Source of the DNA: Novosphingobium lindaniclasticum LE124
GTDB taxonomy: Bacteria > Pseudomonadota > Alphaproteobacteria > Sphingomonadales > Sphingomonadaceae
NCBI RefSeq assembly: GCF_000445125.1
Contig: NZ_ATHL01000104.1
Span: forward strand, 1 to 37,591
Length of the DNA stretch: 37,591 nt
Direction of reading: 5' to 3'
Shown: piece by piece, positions 23,951 through 33,823 of the stretch
How positions within the stretch are numbered: the first letter of the stretch is position 1
How the letters are laid out: each line of letters begins with the position of its first letter
Translations under genes and position numbers: made by a program
Notes under the pieces: generated by a model
Databases searched by the model: none
What the model saw: the letters and a program-made list of their open reading frames with translations, nothing else
Told to the model about the DNA's origin: nothing

Positions 23951-24433
23951 TCAGCCGCGAATATGCAGGACGCAGATCAGCGTGAACAGCCTGCGTGCGG
24001 TGGGGTGATCGGTCTCTATCTTGCCTTCCAGCCTTTCGAGAAGCGTTTCGGCAGCCGCATCGTGAATGCCGCGCCGCGCCATGTCGATCGTCTCTATCTC
24101 CTGCGCGGAGGCTCTTCGAATCGCCTGGTAATAGCTTTCGCAGACCGCGAAGTATTCCCGCACCGGTCGGCGGAGCCGCGCCAGGCCCAGCACCATGGCT
24201 TCGAGCGGATTGCCGGCCTCATCTCCTATTTCCAGCGAGAGCCGCCCGTCGCGAACCGCAAGGCGCAGGCGATAGGGCCCTTCGTGCCCGGCATCGAAGG
24301 CGCGAAGAGGCTTGAAGACGTTGTCTTCGATGAGGTCGAAAATGGCAATGCGCCGCTCCTGCTCGATATCGGCGTTGCGCCACAGGATGGTCGCGTCGTC
24401 CAGTTCGATATGGGAGATGCGCGGATCGGACAT
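23951..24433 (-). CDS. UPF0262 family protein
   Basis: A 160-residue cytoplasmic protein of the alphaproteobacterial UPF0262 family, whose function is unknown. Family features are the opening ISHIELDDATILWRNADIEQERRIAIFDLIEDN, then LRLAVRDGRLSLEI and a helical second half with RLRRPVREYFAVCESYYQAIRRAS and IETIDMARRGIHDAAAETLLERL. The start at 24433 (MSDPRIS) follows AAGGGAAT; the in-frame ATG at 24535 would add 34 unlikely residues. First gene of the operon with the GH25-like and cdd genes, and divergent from dnaB. A 9-bp inverted repeat in the divergent gap overlaps its ribosome-binding site. Confidence 0.9.
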   Translation of the reverse strand: MSDPRISHIELDDATILWRNADIEQERRIAIFDLIEDNVFKPLRAFDAGHEGPYRLRLAVRDGRLSLEIGDEAGNPLEAMVLGLARLRRPVREYFAVCESYYQAIRRASAQEIETIDMARRGIHDAAAETLLERLEGKIETDHPTARRLFTLICVLHIRG

Positions 24434-24438
24434 ATTCC

Positions 24439-24480
24439 CTTGCCCTTTACGCGCTCGCAGCATGGCCCGGCAAGGGCAAG
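24439..24480. repeat. inverted repeat in the UPF0262-dnaB divergent gap
   Basis: CTTGCCCTT (24439-24447) and AAGGGCAAG (24472-24480) are a perfect 9-bp inverted repeat with a 24-nt interval. The left arm overlaps the minus-strand ribosome-binding site of the UPF0262 gene. An AT-rich AATAATAT patch near 24501-24508 may belong to the dnaB promoter, but no -35 is clear. Confidence 0.4.
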
Positions 24481-24565
24481 TCGTTTCGTTCACACCCTGT
24501 GGAATAATATCGCCGCCCTGCTCGCTTGCTGGCACGGGGCGAGTTGAGGCATTGTCGGCATCCTC

Positions 24566-26077
24566 ATGTCACAAACTGCCGCCATTGCGCTTGCCCCAGA
24601 GGCTGAAGCCCGCACCCTGCCTGCCAACGTCGAGGCCGAGGCCGCCTTCCTGGGCGCCGTCCTGATCGACAACCGGGTGATCGAGGAACTGCAGACGCAG
24701 CTATCGCCTACGCACTTTTACGAGCCCGTTCACGCCCGCATCTACGAGCGCATTCTCCAGTTGCTGGATCGCAAGGCGGTGGTCACGCCCGTCACCCTGC
24801 GTCCCTATTTCGAATCGGACGAGGCGTTGAAGGCGCTGGGCGGCGTGTCTTACCTCGCCCGACTCACCGCCGATGGACAGGGCCTGCTCGCCCCGCGCGA
24901 ACTGGCGGATCAGATCTACGATCTTGCCCTGCTGCGCGAACTGATCTCGGTGGGCCGCAATCTCGTGGCCGAAGCCATGGATACGTCCGAATCAGTCGAG
25001 CCCATGGAGCAAGTGGAACGGGCCGAAGCCGCGCTCTACAAGGTGGCTGAGGGCGCTTCGACCACAAACGAGGCCAAGAGCTTCGCCAGCGCCACCCGCG
25101 CCGCCATCGGCGCCATTGAAAAGGCGTTCAATTCGGGCGGCCACATCTCGGGCAAGACCACCGGCCTTAACTCGGTCAACGCCAAGATCGGCGGCCTGCA
25201 CGATTCCGACCTCATCATCCTGGCCGGCCGCCCCGGCATGGGCAAGACCTCACTCGTCACCAACATCGCCTTCAACGCGTCGGACCGGCTTCAGCGCGAT
25301 CTGGCGGACGGCATTCCCGTCGAAAAATCGGTAGGCGCCGCAACCGCGTTCTTCAGCCTCGAAATGAGCGCCGACCAGCTCGCCACGCGTATCCTGGCCG
25401 AGCAGTCCGGCATCAGCTCCGAAGCCTTGCGCATGGGCAAGATCAGCCGCGAGGACTTCCAGCAGCTTTCCTTTGCGTCTCAAAGACTGGCAGAGCTGCC
25501 CCTGTTCATCGACGACACGCCCGGGCTCACCATCGCCGGCCTGCGTACCCGTGCGCGCCGGCTCAAGCGCCGCCACAACATCGGCCTGGTCATCATCGAC
25601 TACCTGCAGCTTCTGCAGGGATCGGGCCGTGCCAACGACAATCGCGTGAACGAGATCTCCGAAATCTCCCGCGGTCTCAAGACGCTGGCCAAGGAACTGC
25701 AGGTCCCGGTGATCGCGCTCTCGCAGCTGTCCCGTGCCGTGGAGTCGCGCGAAGACAAGCGGCCGATGCTGTCGGACCTCCGCGAATCGGGCTCGATCGA
25801 GCAGGACGCCGACATGGTCTGGTTCGTGTTCCGCGAGGACTATTACGCGAAGGGCGTCGAACCCCGCGAGCCGGGCGACAACGATCCACCGGACGTCCAT
25901 GCCAAGTGGAACGAATGGCGCGAGCACATGGAGCGGATCACGGGCCTTTCCGAACTGATCATCGCCAAACAGCGTCACGGCGCCACCGGCAAGGTCCGCC
26001 TGCGCTTCGAAGCCAGGATCACCAAGTTCTCCGATCTTGCCGACGACGACATGCGCGCCGCATTCGAAAGCGACTGA
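24566..26077 (+). CDS. dnaB: replicative DNA helicase
   Basis: Hexameric 5'-3' helicase that unwinds DNA at the replication fork. The N-terminal primase-interacting domain starts LPANVEAEAAFLGAVLIDNRVIEEL, and the RecA-like motor has Walker A in AGRPGMGKTSL (about 219-229), ATAFFSLEMSADQLATRI, the Walker B strand GLVIIDYLQLL and SQLSRAVESREDKRPMLSDL. Length is 503 residues, normal for DnaB. The ATG is a few codons before the conserved start, and the gene is divergent from the UPF0262 gene. An SDR-like gene follows 19 nt downstream. Confidence 0.96.
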   Translation: MSQTAAIALAPEAEARTLPANVEAEAAFLGAVLIDNRVIEELQTQLSPTHFYEPVHARIYERILQLLDRKAVVTPVTLRPYFESDEALKALGGVSYLARLTADGQGLLAPRELADQIYDLALLRELISVGRNLVAEAMDTSESVEPMEQVERAEAALYKVAEGASTTNEAKSFASATRAAIGAIEKAFNSGGHISGKTTGLNSVNAKIGGLHDSDLIILAGRPGMGKTSLVTNIAFNASDRLQRDLADGIPVEKSVGAATAFFSLEMSADQLATRILAEQSGISSEALRMGKISREDFQQLSFASQRLAELPLFIDDTPGLTIAGLRTRARRLKRRHNIGLVIIDYLQLLQGSGRANDNRVNEISEISRGLKTLAKELQVPVIALSQLSRAVESREDKRPMLSDLRESGSIEQDADMVWFVFREDYYAKGVEPREPGDNDPPDVHAKWNEWREHMERITGLSELIIAKQRHGATGKVRLRFEARITKFSDLADDDMRAAFESD

Positions 26078-26096
26078 TCTTCCCAGAAGGAACCCG

Positions 26097-26837
26097 ATGA
26101 GCGATCAGAAAGTCCTGCTTCTCGCGGGTGGCAGCGGATCGATCGGCAGTGCCATCGCTCGCCAGGCCCTGGCCCATGGCTGGAAGGTCGCGCTACACGG
26201 ACGGACGCCGGAAAAAGTGACGGCGCTGGTCACCGGCCTGTCCTATCTCGGCACCGTGGACGGCTTCATCGCGGATGTCTGGGAAGAGGAGGCCGCCGAA
26301 AGCCTGATCGCGGAAGTGGTCGAGCAGTATGGCCGCCTGGACGCGGTGATCGACTGCGTTTCCACCGGGCCGCTCGGCATAACCGGTCTCCTGCCGGAGA
26401 CCGCGCCCGAGACTTTCGGAGACTTTCTCAACGTATCGGTCGGCTGGGTGGAGCGGCTCGCCCTGGCGAGCTACGGGTTCCTTGCCACGCAGGGCGGAAC
26501 CTTCATCGCGCTCGTCTCCGACGCCGGCATCTACGCCGCCGCCCGGCAAAGCCTGATAGGCGCCGCCAGAGCCGGGACGATCGGCTTCATCCGTAATTTC
26601 GCGGTGGAAGCCGCCCGCGACGGCATTCGCGCCCATGCCCTTTCCACCAGCTTCGTGGAAGGCAGCGACAGCGCGATTCGCAGGGGTTCGGAACGCATGG
26701 CCCGGGCGGCCCGAAAAGCCGGACTGGGATTGCCGTCGGCGGACGACATCGCGCCGCTGGCGCTGTTCCTCTGCTCGGACGGAGCATCGAAAATCACCGG
26801 GCAAGTGATGAGCGTGAACGGCGGGATGAACGCCTGA
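26097..26837 (+). CDS. SDR-family protein lacking the catalytic Tyr and Lys
   Basis: Rossmann-fold protein of the short-chain dehydrogenase/reductase superfamily. The nucleotide-binding turn is LLAGGSGSIGSAIA (9-21) and the C-terminus ends DGASKITGQVMSVNGGMNA, as in FabG-like proteins. In the active-site helix, where family members have YxAAKAG, this protein has IGAARAG: Tyr becomes Ile154 and Lys becomes Arg158. The usual NNAG motif reads CVST; Ser141 remains. Length is 246 residues. AGAAGG stands 6 nt before the ATG at 26097. It follows dnaB by 19 nt, probably co-transcribed. The fold is certain, but oxidoreductase activity is questionable. Confidence 0.85.
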   Translation: MSDQKVLLLAGGSGSIGSAIARQALAHGWKVALHGRTPEKVTALVTGLSYLGTVDGFIADVWEEEAAESLIAEVVEQYGRLDAVIDCVSTGPLGITGLLPETAPETFGDFLNVSVGWVERLALASYGFLATQGGTFIALVSDAGIYAAARQSLIGAARAGTIGFIRNFAVEAARDGIRAHALSTSFVEGSDSAIRRGSERMARAARKAGLGLPSADDIAPLALFLCSDGASKITGQVMSVNGGMNA

Positions 26838-26879
26838 CGACAGGCGTGGCCGCGTCTTCTCACACGAGAGTGAAGCAAG

Positions 26880-28058
26880 TCAGCCGGCGAGCGCCATACG
26901 GAAACGGGCAAGTCGCCCGGCCGCCTCGTCCAGCACCTCATCCGGCTTTGTGAAGCAGAGGCGGACCAGGTGCTCCGGCACATTTTCCCCCTGGTAAAAA
27001 GCCGAAACCGGTACGGTCGCCACCCCCGCCTCGACGACCGCCCGCTCGCTGAACGCCCGGTCCGGGAGCGCGATACCGGACGCCGCAAGGTCGACGGTCA
27101 GGAACCACGTGGCCGCGTTGGGCAGCACCTCGAAGCCTGCCTGCGCAAGCCCCGTCTTCAACCGCTCCCGCCCCGCGCCCCATCCCGCTCGCTGACCTTC
27201 CAGCACGGCGCCCGGCAGCGAAAGCCCCTCCGCCACAGCCCACTGCAGCGGCACCGCGCTTGCAAAGGTCAGGAACTGGTGCGCGCGGGACAGTGCCGTC
27301 GCAAGGAGCCCCTCCGCGATCATCCAGCCGATCTTCCAGCCGGTCAGCCCGAAGATCTTGCCCGCCGAGCCGATCTTGACCGTCCGTTCCGCCATCCCCG
27401 GGAAAGTCATGAGGGAGCGGTGGGCAGTGCCGTCGAACCGGACTTCCTCCCACACCTCGTCGGAGATCGCGACAAGATCATGCTCCGCGCAGGTCCGGGC
27501 GATCGCGGCCAGTTCCTCGTGGCTGGCGACCGTACCCGCGGGGTTGAGCGGATCGTTCAGCACCAGCACCCGCGTCTTCGGCGTAACGGCTGCGGCCAGA
27601 GCCTCGGCCGGATAGCGAAATTGCGGCGGCGACAGCGCAATGGACACCGGAGCGCCGCCCGCCCGGCGCACCAGCGGCGCATAGGCATCGTAGGCGGGCT
27701 GGAACAGGATCACCTCGTCCCCCGGACTTACCAACGTGAAGAGCGCGGCGGCCAGCGCCTCGGTGGCACCGGAGGTCACGATCGCCTGCTCCGGTGCCAG
27801 CGTCAGCCCCTGTCGCCGGGCGTAATAGCCGCAAATCGCCTCCCGCAGTTCCTGCAAGCCCGCCCCCGGGGGATACTGGTTCGACCGATCGCGAAGGGCG
27901 CGGCCAGCGGCCTCGATCAGCTCTTGCGGCGGCGGACCGTCCGGAAAGCCCTGGCCGAGATTGATCGCGCCGTGCTCACGGGCAAGCGACGACATGCGGT
28001 CGAACACCGTCCGCTCCATATTCGCGTAGACCGGGTGGATCTTGCGAGCGGTCTTCAT
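26880..28058 (-). CDS. PLP-dependent class I/II aminotransferase
   Basis: Fold-type I aminotransferase of the methionine/kynurenine aminotransferase-like group. Motifs are INLGQGFPDGPPP near the N-terminus, NQYPPGAGLQELREAI, VTSGATEALAAAL, NDPLNPAGTV and the PLP lysine in KIGSAGKIFGLTGWKIGW; a conserved Arg lies in HLVRLCFTK. Length is 392 residues. The start at 28058 (MKTARKIHPVYANM) follows AGGG; a longer form from 28217 would add 53 low-complexity residues overlapping the divergent kinase gene. It is convergent with the SDR gene. Substrate cannot be set from sequence; such enzymes act on methionine, aromatic or kynurenine-type amino acids. Confidence 0.9.
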   Translation of the reverse strand: MKTARKIHPVYANMERTVFDRMSSLAREHGAINLGQGFPDGPPPQELIEAAGRALRDRSNQYPPGAGLQELREAICGYYARRQGLTLAPEQAIVTSGATEALAAALFTLVSPGDEVILFQPAYDAYAPLVRRAGGAPVSIALSPPQFRYPAEALAAAVTPKTRVLVLNDPLNPAGTVASHEELAAIARTCAEHDLVAISDEVWEEVRFDGTAHRSLMTFPGMAERTVKIGSAGKIFGLTGWKIGWMIAEGLLATALSRAHQFLTFASAVPLQWAVAEGLSLPGAVLEGQRAGWGAGRERLKTGLAQAGFEVLPNAATWFLTVDLAASGIALPDRAFSERAVVEAGVATVPVSAFYQGENVPEHLVRLCFTKPDEVLDEAAGRLARFRMALAG

Positions 28059-28246
28059 CGTCCCTGGTACTCCCGTCTCTGGTTCGTTCGCGGGGATGCC
28101 GGCCCTGTTGGAACCGGCACGCCTGTCTGCGCGTCTTTGCCCGATAGAAGCACCTTCCGCTTGCGCCGGAAAGGCCGCTCGGCCAGACATTGACCGGCGC
28201 CGCCTGGGCGGAGACAAGCCCCTGGGCGACGAGAGACTTTGCCAAC

Positions 28247-29335
28247 GTGAACCCAGAGGCCCGATTTCCGATCCAGTTCATCGAACGCCTACCTCTGATT
28301 CCGCAGCGCCCGCTGGTGCGCTATGGCATCACTCTCCTGCTGTGCATTGCGGCGACCTGGATCCGCTGGGAACTGGATGACGCCTTTCCGCCCGGATATC
28401 CCTATCTCACGTTCTTTCCGGCGGTCATTCTTTCCTCGTTCCTGTTCGGCCCGCGTCCGGGCATCCTGGCCGCGCTGATATGCTGTTTCTGCGCATGGTA
28501 CCTGTTCATCCCGCCGCGCTTCGGGTTTGCACTCGATTACCGGACGCTTGTTTCGCTCGTGTTCTATATTGGCGTAGTAGTGGTCGACATCACGCTCGTG
28601 CACCTGATGCAGAGAGCCAACGCCCGCCTCCATGCCGCGCAGGAGGAAGTCAAGGTGCTGGCCGAGCAGCGCGGCATCCTGGCCGAACGCACGGAACTGC
28701 TGTTTCAGGAACTCCAGCACCGCGTGGGCAACAATCTCCAGATGATCGGAGCCGTTCTCTCTTTGCAGATGCGCGGGCTTGACGAGCCGACCGCCCGCCG
28801 CGCCATCGGCGATGCCGCCGCGCGCCTTCAGGTGATCGGGCGCATTCAGCGGCAGCTCTACCGGTCTGACGGAGAACTGGTCCCGCTGGATCGTTTCGTC
28901 CGTGATCTTTCCGGGCAGATCATGGATTCAAACGGCCGGGAAGGCATAACCTGCAAGATCTACGTCGAGCCCGGCATCGTGCTGCGGCCGGACGCGGCGG
29001 TGCCGGTGGCTCTGATTCTCTCCGAAGCCATCGTCAATGCCCTCGAACATGGTCTGGCGCTCCGGGACGAAGGCACGATCCGCGTTTCGGTCCGCCGCGA
29101 ATCGGGAGCCATCGCACTCACGGTCGAAGATGACGGCCAGGGACTGGCGGCCGGCTTCGACCTGGAACAAGCCCAATCAATCGGTCTGCGCATATCCAGA
29201 GTGCTGAGCCGCCAGTTGGAAGCACGCTTCGCTCTGGAAAACATCGTTGGAGAAAACATCGTTGGAAAATCAGCGCGAACCGGCACCAGAATGACCCTGC
29301 TGCTGCCGCCTTGCCGCGCCGCAGACCCCGAATAG
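28247..29335 (+). CDS. sensor histidine kinase with DUF4118 membrane domain (HisKA_2 type)
   Basis: Integral-membrane kinase. The N-terminal DUF4118-like unit has about four helices (near YGITLLLCIAATWIRW, YLTFFPAVILSSFLF, LAALICCFCAWYLFI and LVSLVFYIGVVVVDITLVHL). A short coiled coil leads to a HisKA_2 phosphoacceptor helix, ELQHRVGNNLQMIGAVLSLQ, and an ATPase domain with N-box ILSEAIVNALEHG and G1 DDGQGLAAG. A perfect 15-bp in-frame duplication near the C-terminus encodes ENIVG twice. The GTG at 28247 is preferred; a TTG at 28190 is possible. No response regulator lies nearby. Signals of this type of kinase (light, general stress) are not readable here. Confidence 0.85.
   Translation: MNPEARFPIQFIERLPLIPQRPLVRYGITLLLCIAATWIRWELDDAFPPGYPYLTFFPAVILSSFLFGPRPGILAALICCFCAWYLFIPPRFGFALDYRTLVSLVFYIGVVVVDITLVHLMQRANARLHAAQEEVKVLAEQRGILAERTELLFQELQHRVGNNLQMIGAVLSLQMRGLDEPTARRAIGDAAARLQVIGRIQRQLYRSDGELVPLDRFVRDLSGQIMDSNGREGITCKIYVEPGIVLRPDAAVPVALILSEAIVNALEHGLALRDEGTIRVSVRRESGAIALTVEDDGQGLAAGFDLEQAQSIGLRISRVLSRQLEARFALENIVGENIVGKSARTGTRMTLLLPPCRAADPE
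29237..29266 (+). repeat. 15-bp perfect tandem duplication inside the kinase gene
   Basis: GAAAACATCGTTGGA occurs twice head to tail (29237-29251 and 29252-29266), encoding ENIVG-ENIVG in frame. It sits between the last ATPase-domain helix (LRISRVLSRQLEARFAL) and the final TGTRMTLLLP strand, where a loop can take extra residues. Confidence 0.9.
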
Positions 29336-29446
29336 AACAGCAATGTCGGGTCCGGGATCGGAAACTATTACACTGACAGGCTCTGCTAACTTGCGATTCA
29401 GCCGCCCGACCCTACATTGGCGGGCGAAAGGACGGTTTCTTCCAAG

Positions 29447-31378
<1,932 letters not shown>

Positions 31379-31412
31379 AGCGGCAGGATTTCGGAAACAC
31401 CTGGGACACGAG

Positions 31413-31428
31413 TTCTCCCTCGGGAGAA
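31413..31428 (+). other. small hairpin in the ftsH 3' leader to the terminator
   Basis: TTCTCC-CTCG-GGAGAA is a 6-bp perfect stem with a CTCG tetraloop, lying 34 nt after the ftsH stop and just before the main terminator. It may stabilise the 3' end. Confidence 0.5.
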
Positions 31429-31438
31429 TGCAGGAGGA

Positions 31439-31464
31439 GGCGCAAGACTTCAGGGTCTTGCGCC
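31439..31464 (+). terminator. rho-independent terminator of ftsH
   Basis: GGCGCAAGAC (31439-31448) pairs perfectly with GTCTTGCGCC (31455-31464) around a 6-nt loop, followed by TCTTTGCTTG. Strong stem and U-rich tail on the plus strand make this the likely end of the ftsH transcript. Confidence 0.85.
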
Positions 31465-31469
31465 TCTTT

Positions 31470-31737
31470 GCTTGTCCGTCGTTCAACCTGAGATTTTGAC
31501 AATCCCGATGATTGCGGAAGCACGCGCTGCGCAGCTTCGGCCCGGGAGAGCGCCGGTCAGCGTGGAGGTTGCCTGCACCAAGACAAGCGCATGGCGGCTT
31601 TGCCCGCTTCCAAGATCGTGTTGGGATCTATCGCCGCAAGCGAGGGGTGCGCCGATGGTCAGGTTGAAGCCCCACAATCGCGCCGATAAGGCTGCCTTCT
31701 GGCCGAGGCGCAAGCGCGCTCTTCGCGGGATGCAGGC
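31470..31737. other. gene-free stretch between ftsH and the leftward terminator
   Basis: No recognisable protein, RNA gene or repeat was found here. Open frames exist on both strands (for example plus 31472-31792 and minus 31483-31755), but their translations have no signal peptide, no hydrophobic pattern and no known motif, and they run through the terminator structures. Together with the structured part to 31870, this is the longest gene-free interval in the window (about 390 nt). Confidence 0.6.
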
Positions 31738-31766
31738 AAAAAGAAAGCCGGCCACAAGGGCCGGCT
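31738..31766 (-). terminator. rho-independent terminator, leftward
   Basis: AGCCGGCC (31746-31753) and GGCCGGCT (31759-31766) form a perfect 8-bp stem with loop ACAAG. Read on the minus strand it is followed by TTTCTTTTT, a classic U-run. It lies about 105 nt past the MFS transporter stop, so it ends the MarR-MFS transcript or a separate small RNA made from the interval. Confidence 0.85.
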
Positions 31767-31870
31767 GGAAAGTCTTGGGAGAGGATGCCTGAAAGGCCCC
31801 GCCGCTTTAGCCGGTTCCTCGGAACCATCAATTGCTGATCATGCAATCTCGATTGCGTCTTGGCCGTGCG
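31767..31870 (-). other. structured 3' region or small RNA candidate
   Basis: Between the MFS stop and the strong leftward terminator lie two perfect hairpins with CTCG centres: GGTTC/GAACC (31813-31826) and GCAAT/ATTGC (31843-31856). The minus strand also contains CCTCTCCC at 31788-31781, able to pair with Shine-Dalgarno sequences. This could be a 3'-UTR-derived or independent sRNA of about 110-130 nt. No clear promoter was found, so confidence is low. Confidence 0.25.
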
Positions 31871-33223
31871 TCATGTGTAAACAGGCTTTTTTCGCAAGCC
31901 CGACCGGACCGGTCCGACGCGGTTCGACACGAGCAAGCCGGCGAGCCCCGCAATGACCGACGGCAGGACATAGGCCAGGCGGACGGCGAGGGACGCGCCC
32001 GATCCCGTGGAACCGCCTGCCTCGAAGCCTGACAGCCCGATCAGGAACAGTCCCAGCCCTGCCCCCAACCCAAGTGCCAGCTTCAGAGTCACGCTGGATA
32101 GCGCGTAATAGGTGCCCGACAGCCGCGCGCCGTTGGCCGCGCCCTTCTCCGCCACGTCGGCCACCATCACCCGCAGCAGCATGTACTCTATGCCGCAAGT
32201 CAACCCGCGCAGCGCGAGGAACAGGCCGAACAGAACCGTGCTGCCTTCCGGTACGACAAGAGCCAGCGGCATTGCCAGCGCCTGCCAGGCGTAGCCGATC
32301 GTCAGCACGTTCCGCCGCCCCAGCCGGTTCGCCAGCCCGGTCCAGAGGGGCAAAGTGAAAAGCGCCATGACCGGCTGGATCAGCAGCAAGGTCGCCGCCT
32401 GCCCGGTCAGCCCAAGCACCGGCTCGACCAGAAACAGGAAAGTGCTGGCAGTGGAGGCGTCGGCAATACCGCAGAGCAGGTAAAGGAACAGGATGCGCCG
32501 CAGGGCGGGGTCCCGCATCATCCCCGCGAGCAGTTGCGGCAGCGGTTGGCTCATTTTCGCAACCTGCTTTCGCCGCTCTGGCGGCCGTTCCCGAAACTTC
32601 GCGAGCACGGCCAGGATGGTGACGGGTGCGGCGATGGCGATCACCGTTCCGAAAACCGTCGCCAGCGCGCGGATACCGAAGCCGTAACTTCGCTCCAGCA
32701 CGCCGATCGTCGCCAGCATGGCCATCGACCCGAACACCCCGAACCAGACTTTCGCGCCCATGATGCGGGTCCGCTCCTCCTCATCGTCCGACAGTTCGAG
32801 GCCCCAGCCGCCGTGAGGCGTGACGATGAACGAGTAGCCGACATGAAGCAGTACACCCGCGCCGATCACCCGGACGAGCTCGGCGCCCGGCGGCGCGAGA
32901 AACAGCAGGAGCGCCCCGACCGGCACCAGCAGCGCCCCCGCAGCCATCCAGGGTGCCCGCCGGCCAAAACGGGTGGCGACATTATCGCTGATCCAGCCGA
33001 TCGCCACGTCGGCCACCGCATCGAGCACGCGAACGCCGAGCATCAGCGCGCCGACCACGGCCAAGGCCACGCCGACCGACTGGTTCAGGAACACGGGAAG
33101 ATAGGCCCGCCAGGTCAGTTCCACCGCCTGAAACAGCAGCACCGGCAGCGAGAACACCGCCAGCCCCGCCAAACCGAGGCGGCGGGAATCGCGCTGGGCG
33201 GAAGAGAGATCGCCAGGGTTCAC
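31871..33223 (-). CDS. MFS transporter of the GPH/MelB (MFS_2) type
   Basis: Twelve-helix inner-membrane symporter, probably for sugars or glycosides, driven by H+ or Na+. The signature in the loop after helix 2 is AIGWISDNVATRFGRRAPW, typical of the glycoside-pentoside-hexuronide group, and a related loop TGLANRLGRRNVLTIGYAW lies in the second half. Length is 450 residues from the GTG at 33223, chosen because it precedes the first helix by a short leader and falls after the MarR stop; a longer frame to 33373 would overlap the MarR gene. It follows the MarR gene by 76 nt on the same strand, which suggests co-transcription and ligand-linked control. The substrate is unknown. Confidence 0.87.
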   Translation of the reverse strand: MNPGDLSSAQRDSRRLGLAGLAVFSLPVLLFQAVELTWRAYLPVFLNQSVGVALAVVGALMLGVRVLDAVADVAIGWISDNVATRFGRRAPWMAAGALLVPVGALLLFLAPPGAELVRVIGAGVLLHVGYSFIVTPHGGWGLELSDDEEERTRIMGAKVWFGVFGSMAMLATIGVLERSYGFGIRALATVFGTVIAIAAPVTILAVLAKFRERPPERRKQVAKMSQPLPQLLAGMMRDPALRRILFLYLLCGIADASTASTFLFLVEPVLGLTGQAATLLLIQPVMALFTLPLWTGLANRLGRRNVLTIGYAWQALAMPLALVVPEGSTVLFGLFLALRGLTCGIEYMLLRVMVADVAEKGAANGARLSGTYYALSSVTLKLALGLGAGLGLFLIGLSGFEAGGSTGSGASLAVRLAYVLPSVIAGLAGLLVSNRVGPVRSGLRKKPVYT

Positions 33224-33299
33224 GCGCGAGCGCCTAGCGTCTGTCGATGACACATGCGTGACGAGGCCGGCCAATGCCAAGCCTATCCTGCCGCCCCTG

Positions 33300-33713
33300 T
33301 CATCCCTCCAGCTTTTCCAGAATGTCCACCAGCAAGGGCCGCAAGCGGCGGATCTCCTCGCGATGGGTGGCACTGAGCCGATCCAGCTTGTCGTGGGCCA
33401 GATCCGTGAGCGCCAGCAGCGCCTGCCGCTTGTCGTTCGGGGAAGCCCGGCGCTCGACCAGGCCCAGCGCGACCAGCCTGTCCACCAGCCCGGTCGCGCT
33501 GTGGGGCTTGAGTATCAGCCGCTCGGCGACGTGGCCGATCGTCGAGGTTTCCGGCGGAGCCGCGCGGATCACCAGCATGGCCTGGTGCTGCTGCGGCGTA
33601 AGGCCGCATTCGGCGGCCCGGCTTTCGCTAAATGCCTGGAACCGGCGCAGGGAAAAGCGAAAATCGGCCAGAGCCGCATAATCGGCTTCGGTCAGCGTTG
33701 AAGTCTCGGACAT
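33300..33713 (-). CDS. MarR-family transcriptional regulator
   Basis: Winged-helix dimeric repressor. The N-terminal helix FRFSLRRFQAFSESRAAECGLTPQQHQAMLVI leads to the recognition helix in TIGHVAERLILKPHSATGLVDRLVALGLV and the wing ERRASPNDKRQALLALT, with a C-terminal dimer helix. Length is 137 residues from the ATG at 33713; an upstream ATG at 33779 would add 22 residues. Neither start has a clear ribosome-binding site. It precedes the MFS gene on the same strand and is divergent from the ClC gene; a palindrome in that gap is a candidate operator. The effector is unknown. Confidence 0.88.
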   Translation of the reverse strand: MSETSTLTEADYAALADFRFSLRRFQAFSESRAAECGLTPQQHQAMLVIRAAPPETSTIGHVAERLILKPHSATGLVDRLVALGLVERRASPNDKRQALLALTDLAHDKLDRLSATHREEIRRLRPLLVDILEKLEG

Positions 33714-33792
33714 TACGGCATCGAACACGGTGGCGGAATAAAAACGGGCATCGCTCAAGTCTGCCCCGGCCGCTCGCATGTCAATCTTGATA

Positions 33793-33811
33793 TATGTCGT
33801 ATTGCGATATA
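33793..33811. promoter_or_regulatory. candidate MarR operator between marR-type and ClC genes
   Basis: TATGTCGTA-T-TGCGATATA is a 19-bp palindrome with 7 of 9 arm pairs matching, in an AT-rich patch of a GC-rich window. Size and symmetry suit a MarR dimer. It lies 13 nt upstream of the ClC ATG at 33824 and 80 nt upstream of the chosen MarR start, so it could control both directions. Confidence 0.5.
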
Positions 33812-33823
33812 CCTGCGCGAACC

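Noticed and set aside
31472..31792. 106-residue plus-strand frame in the ftsH-MFS gap
   Set aside because: No ribosome-binding site, no known motif, and it runs through the strong leftward terminator.
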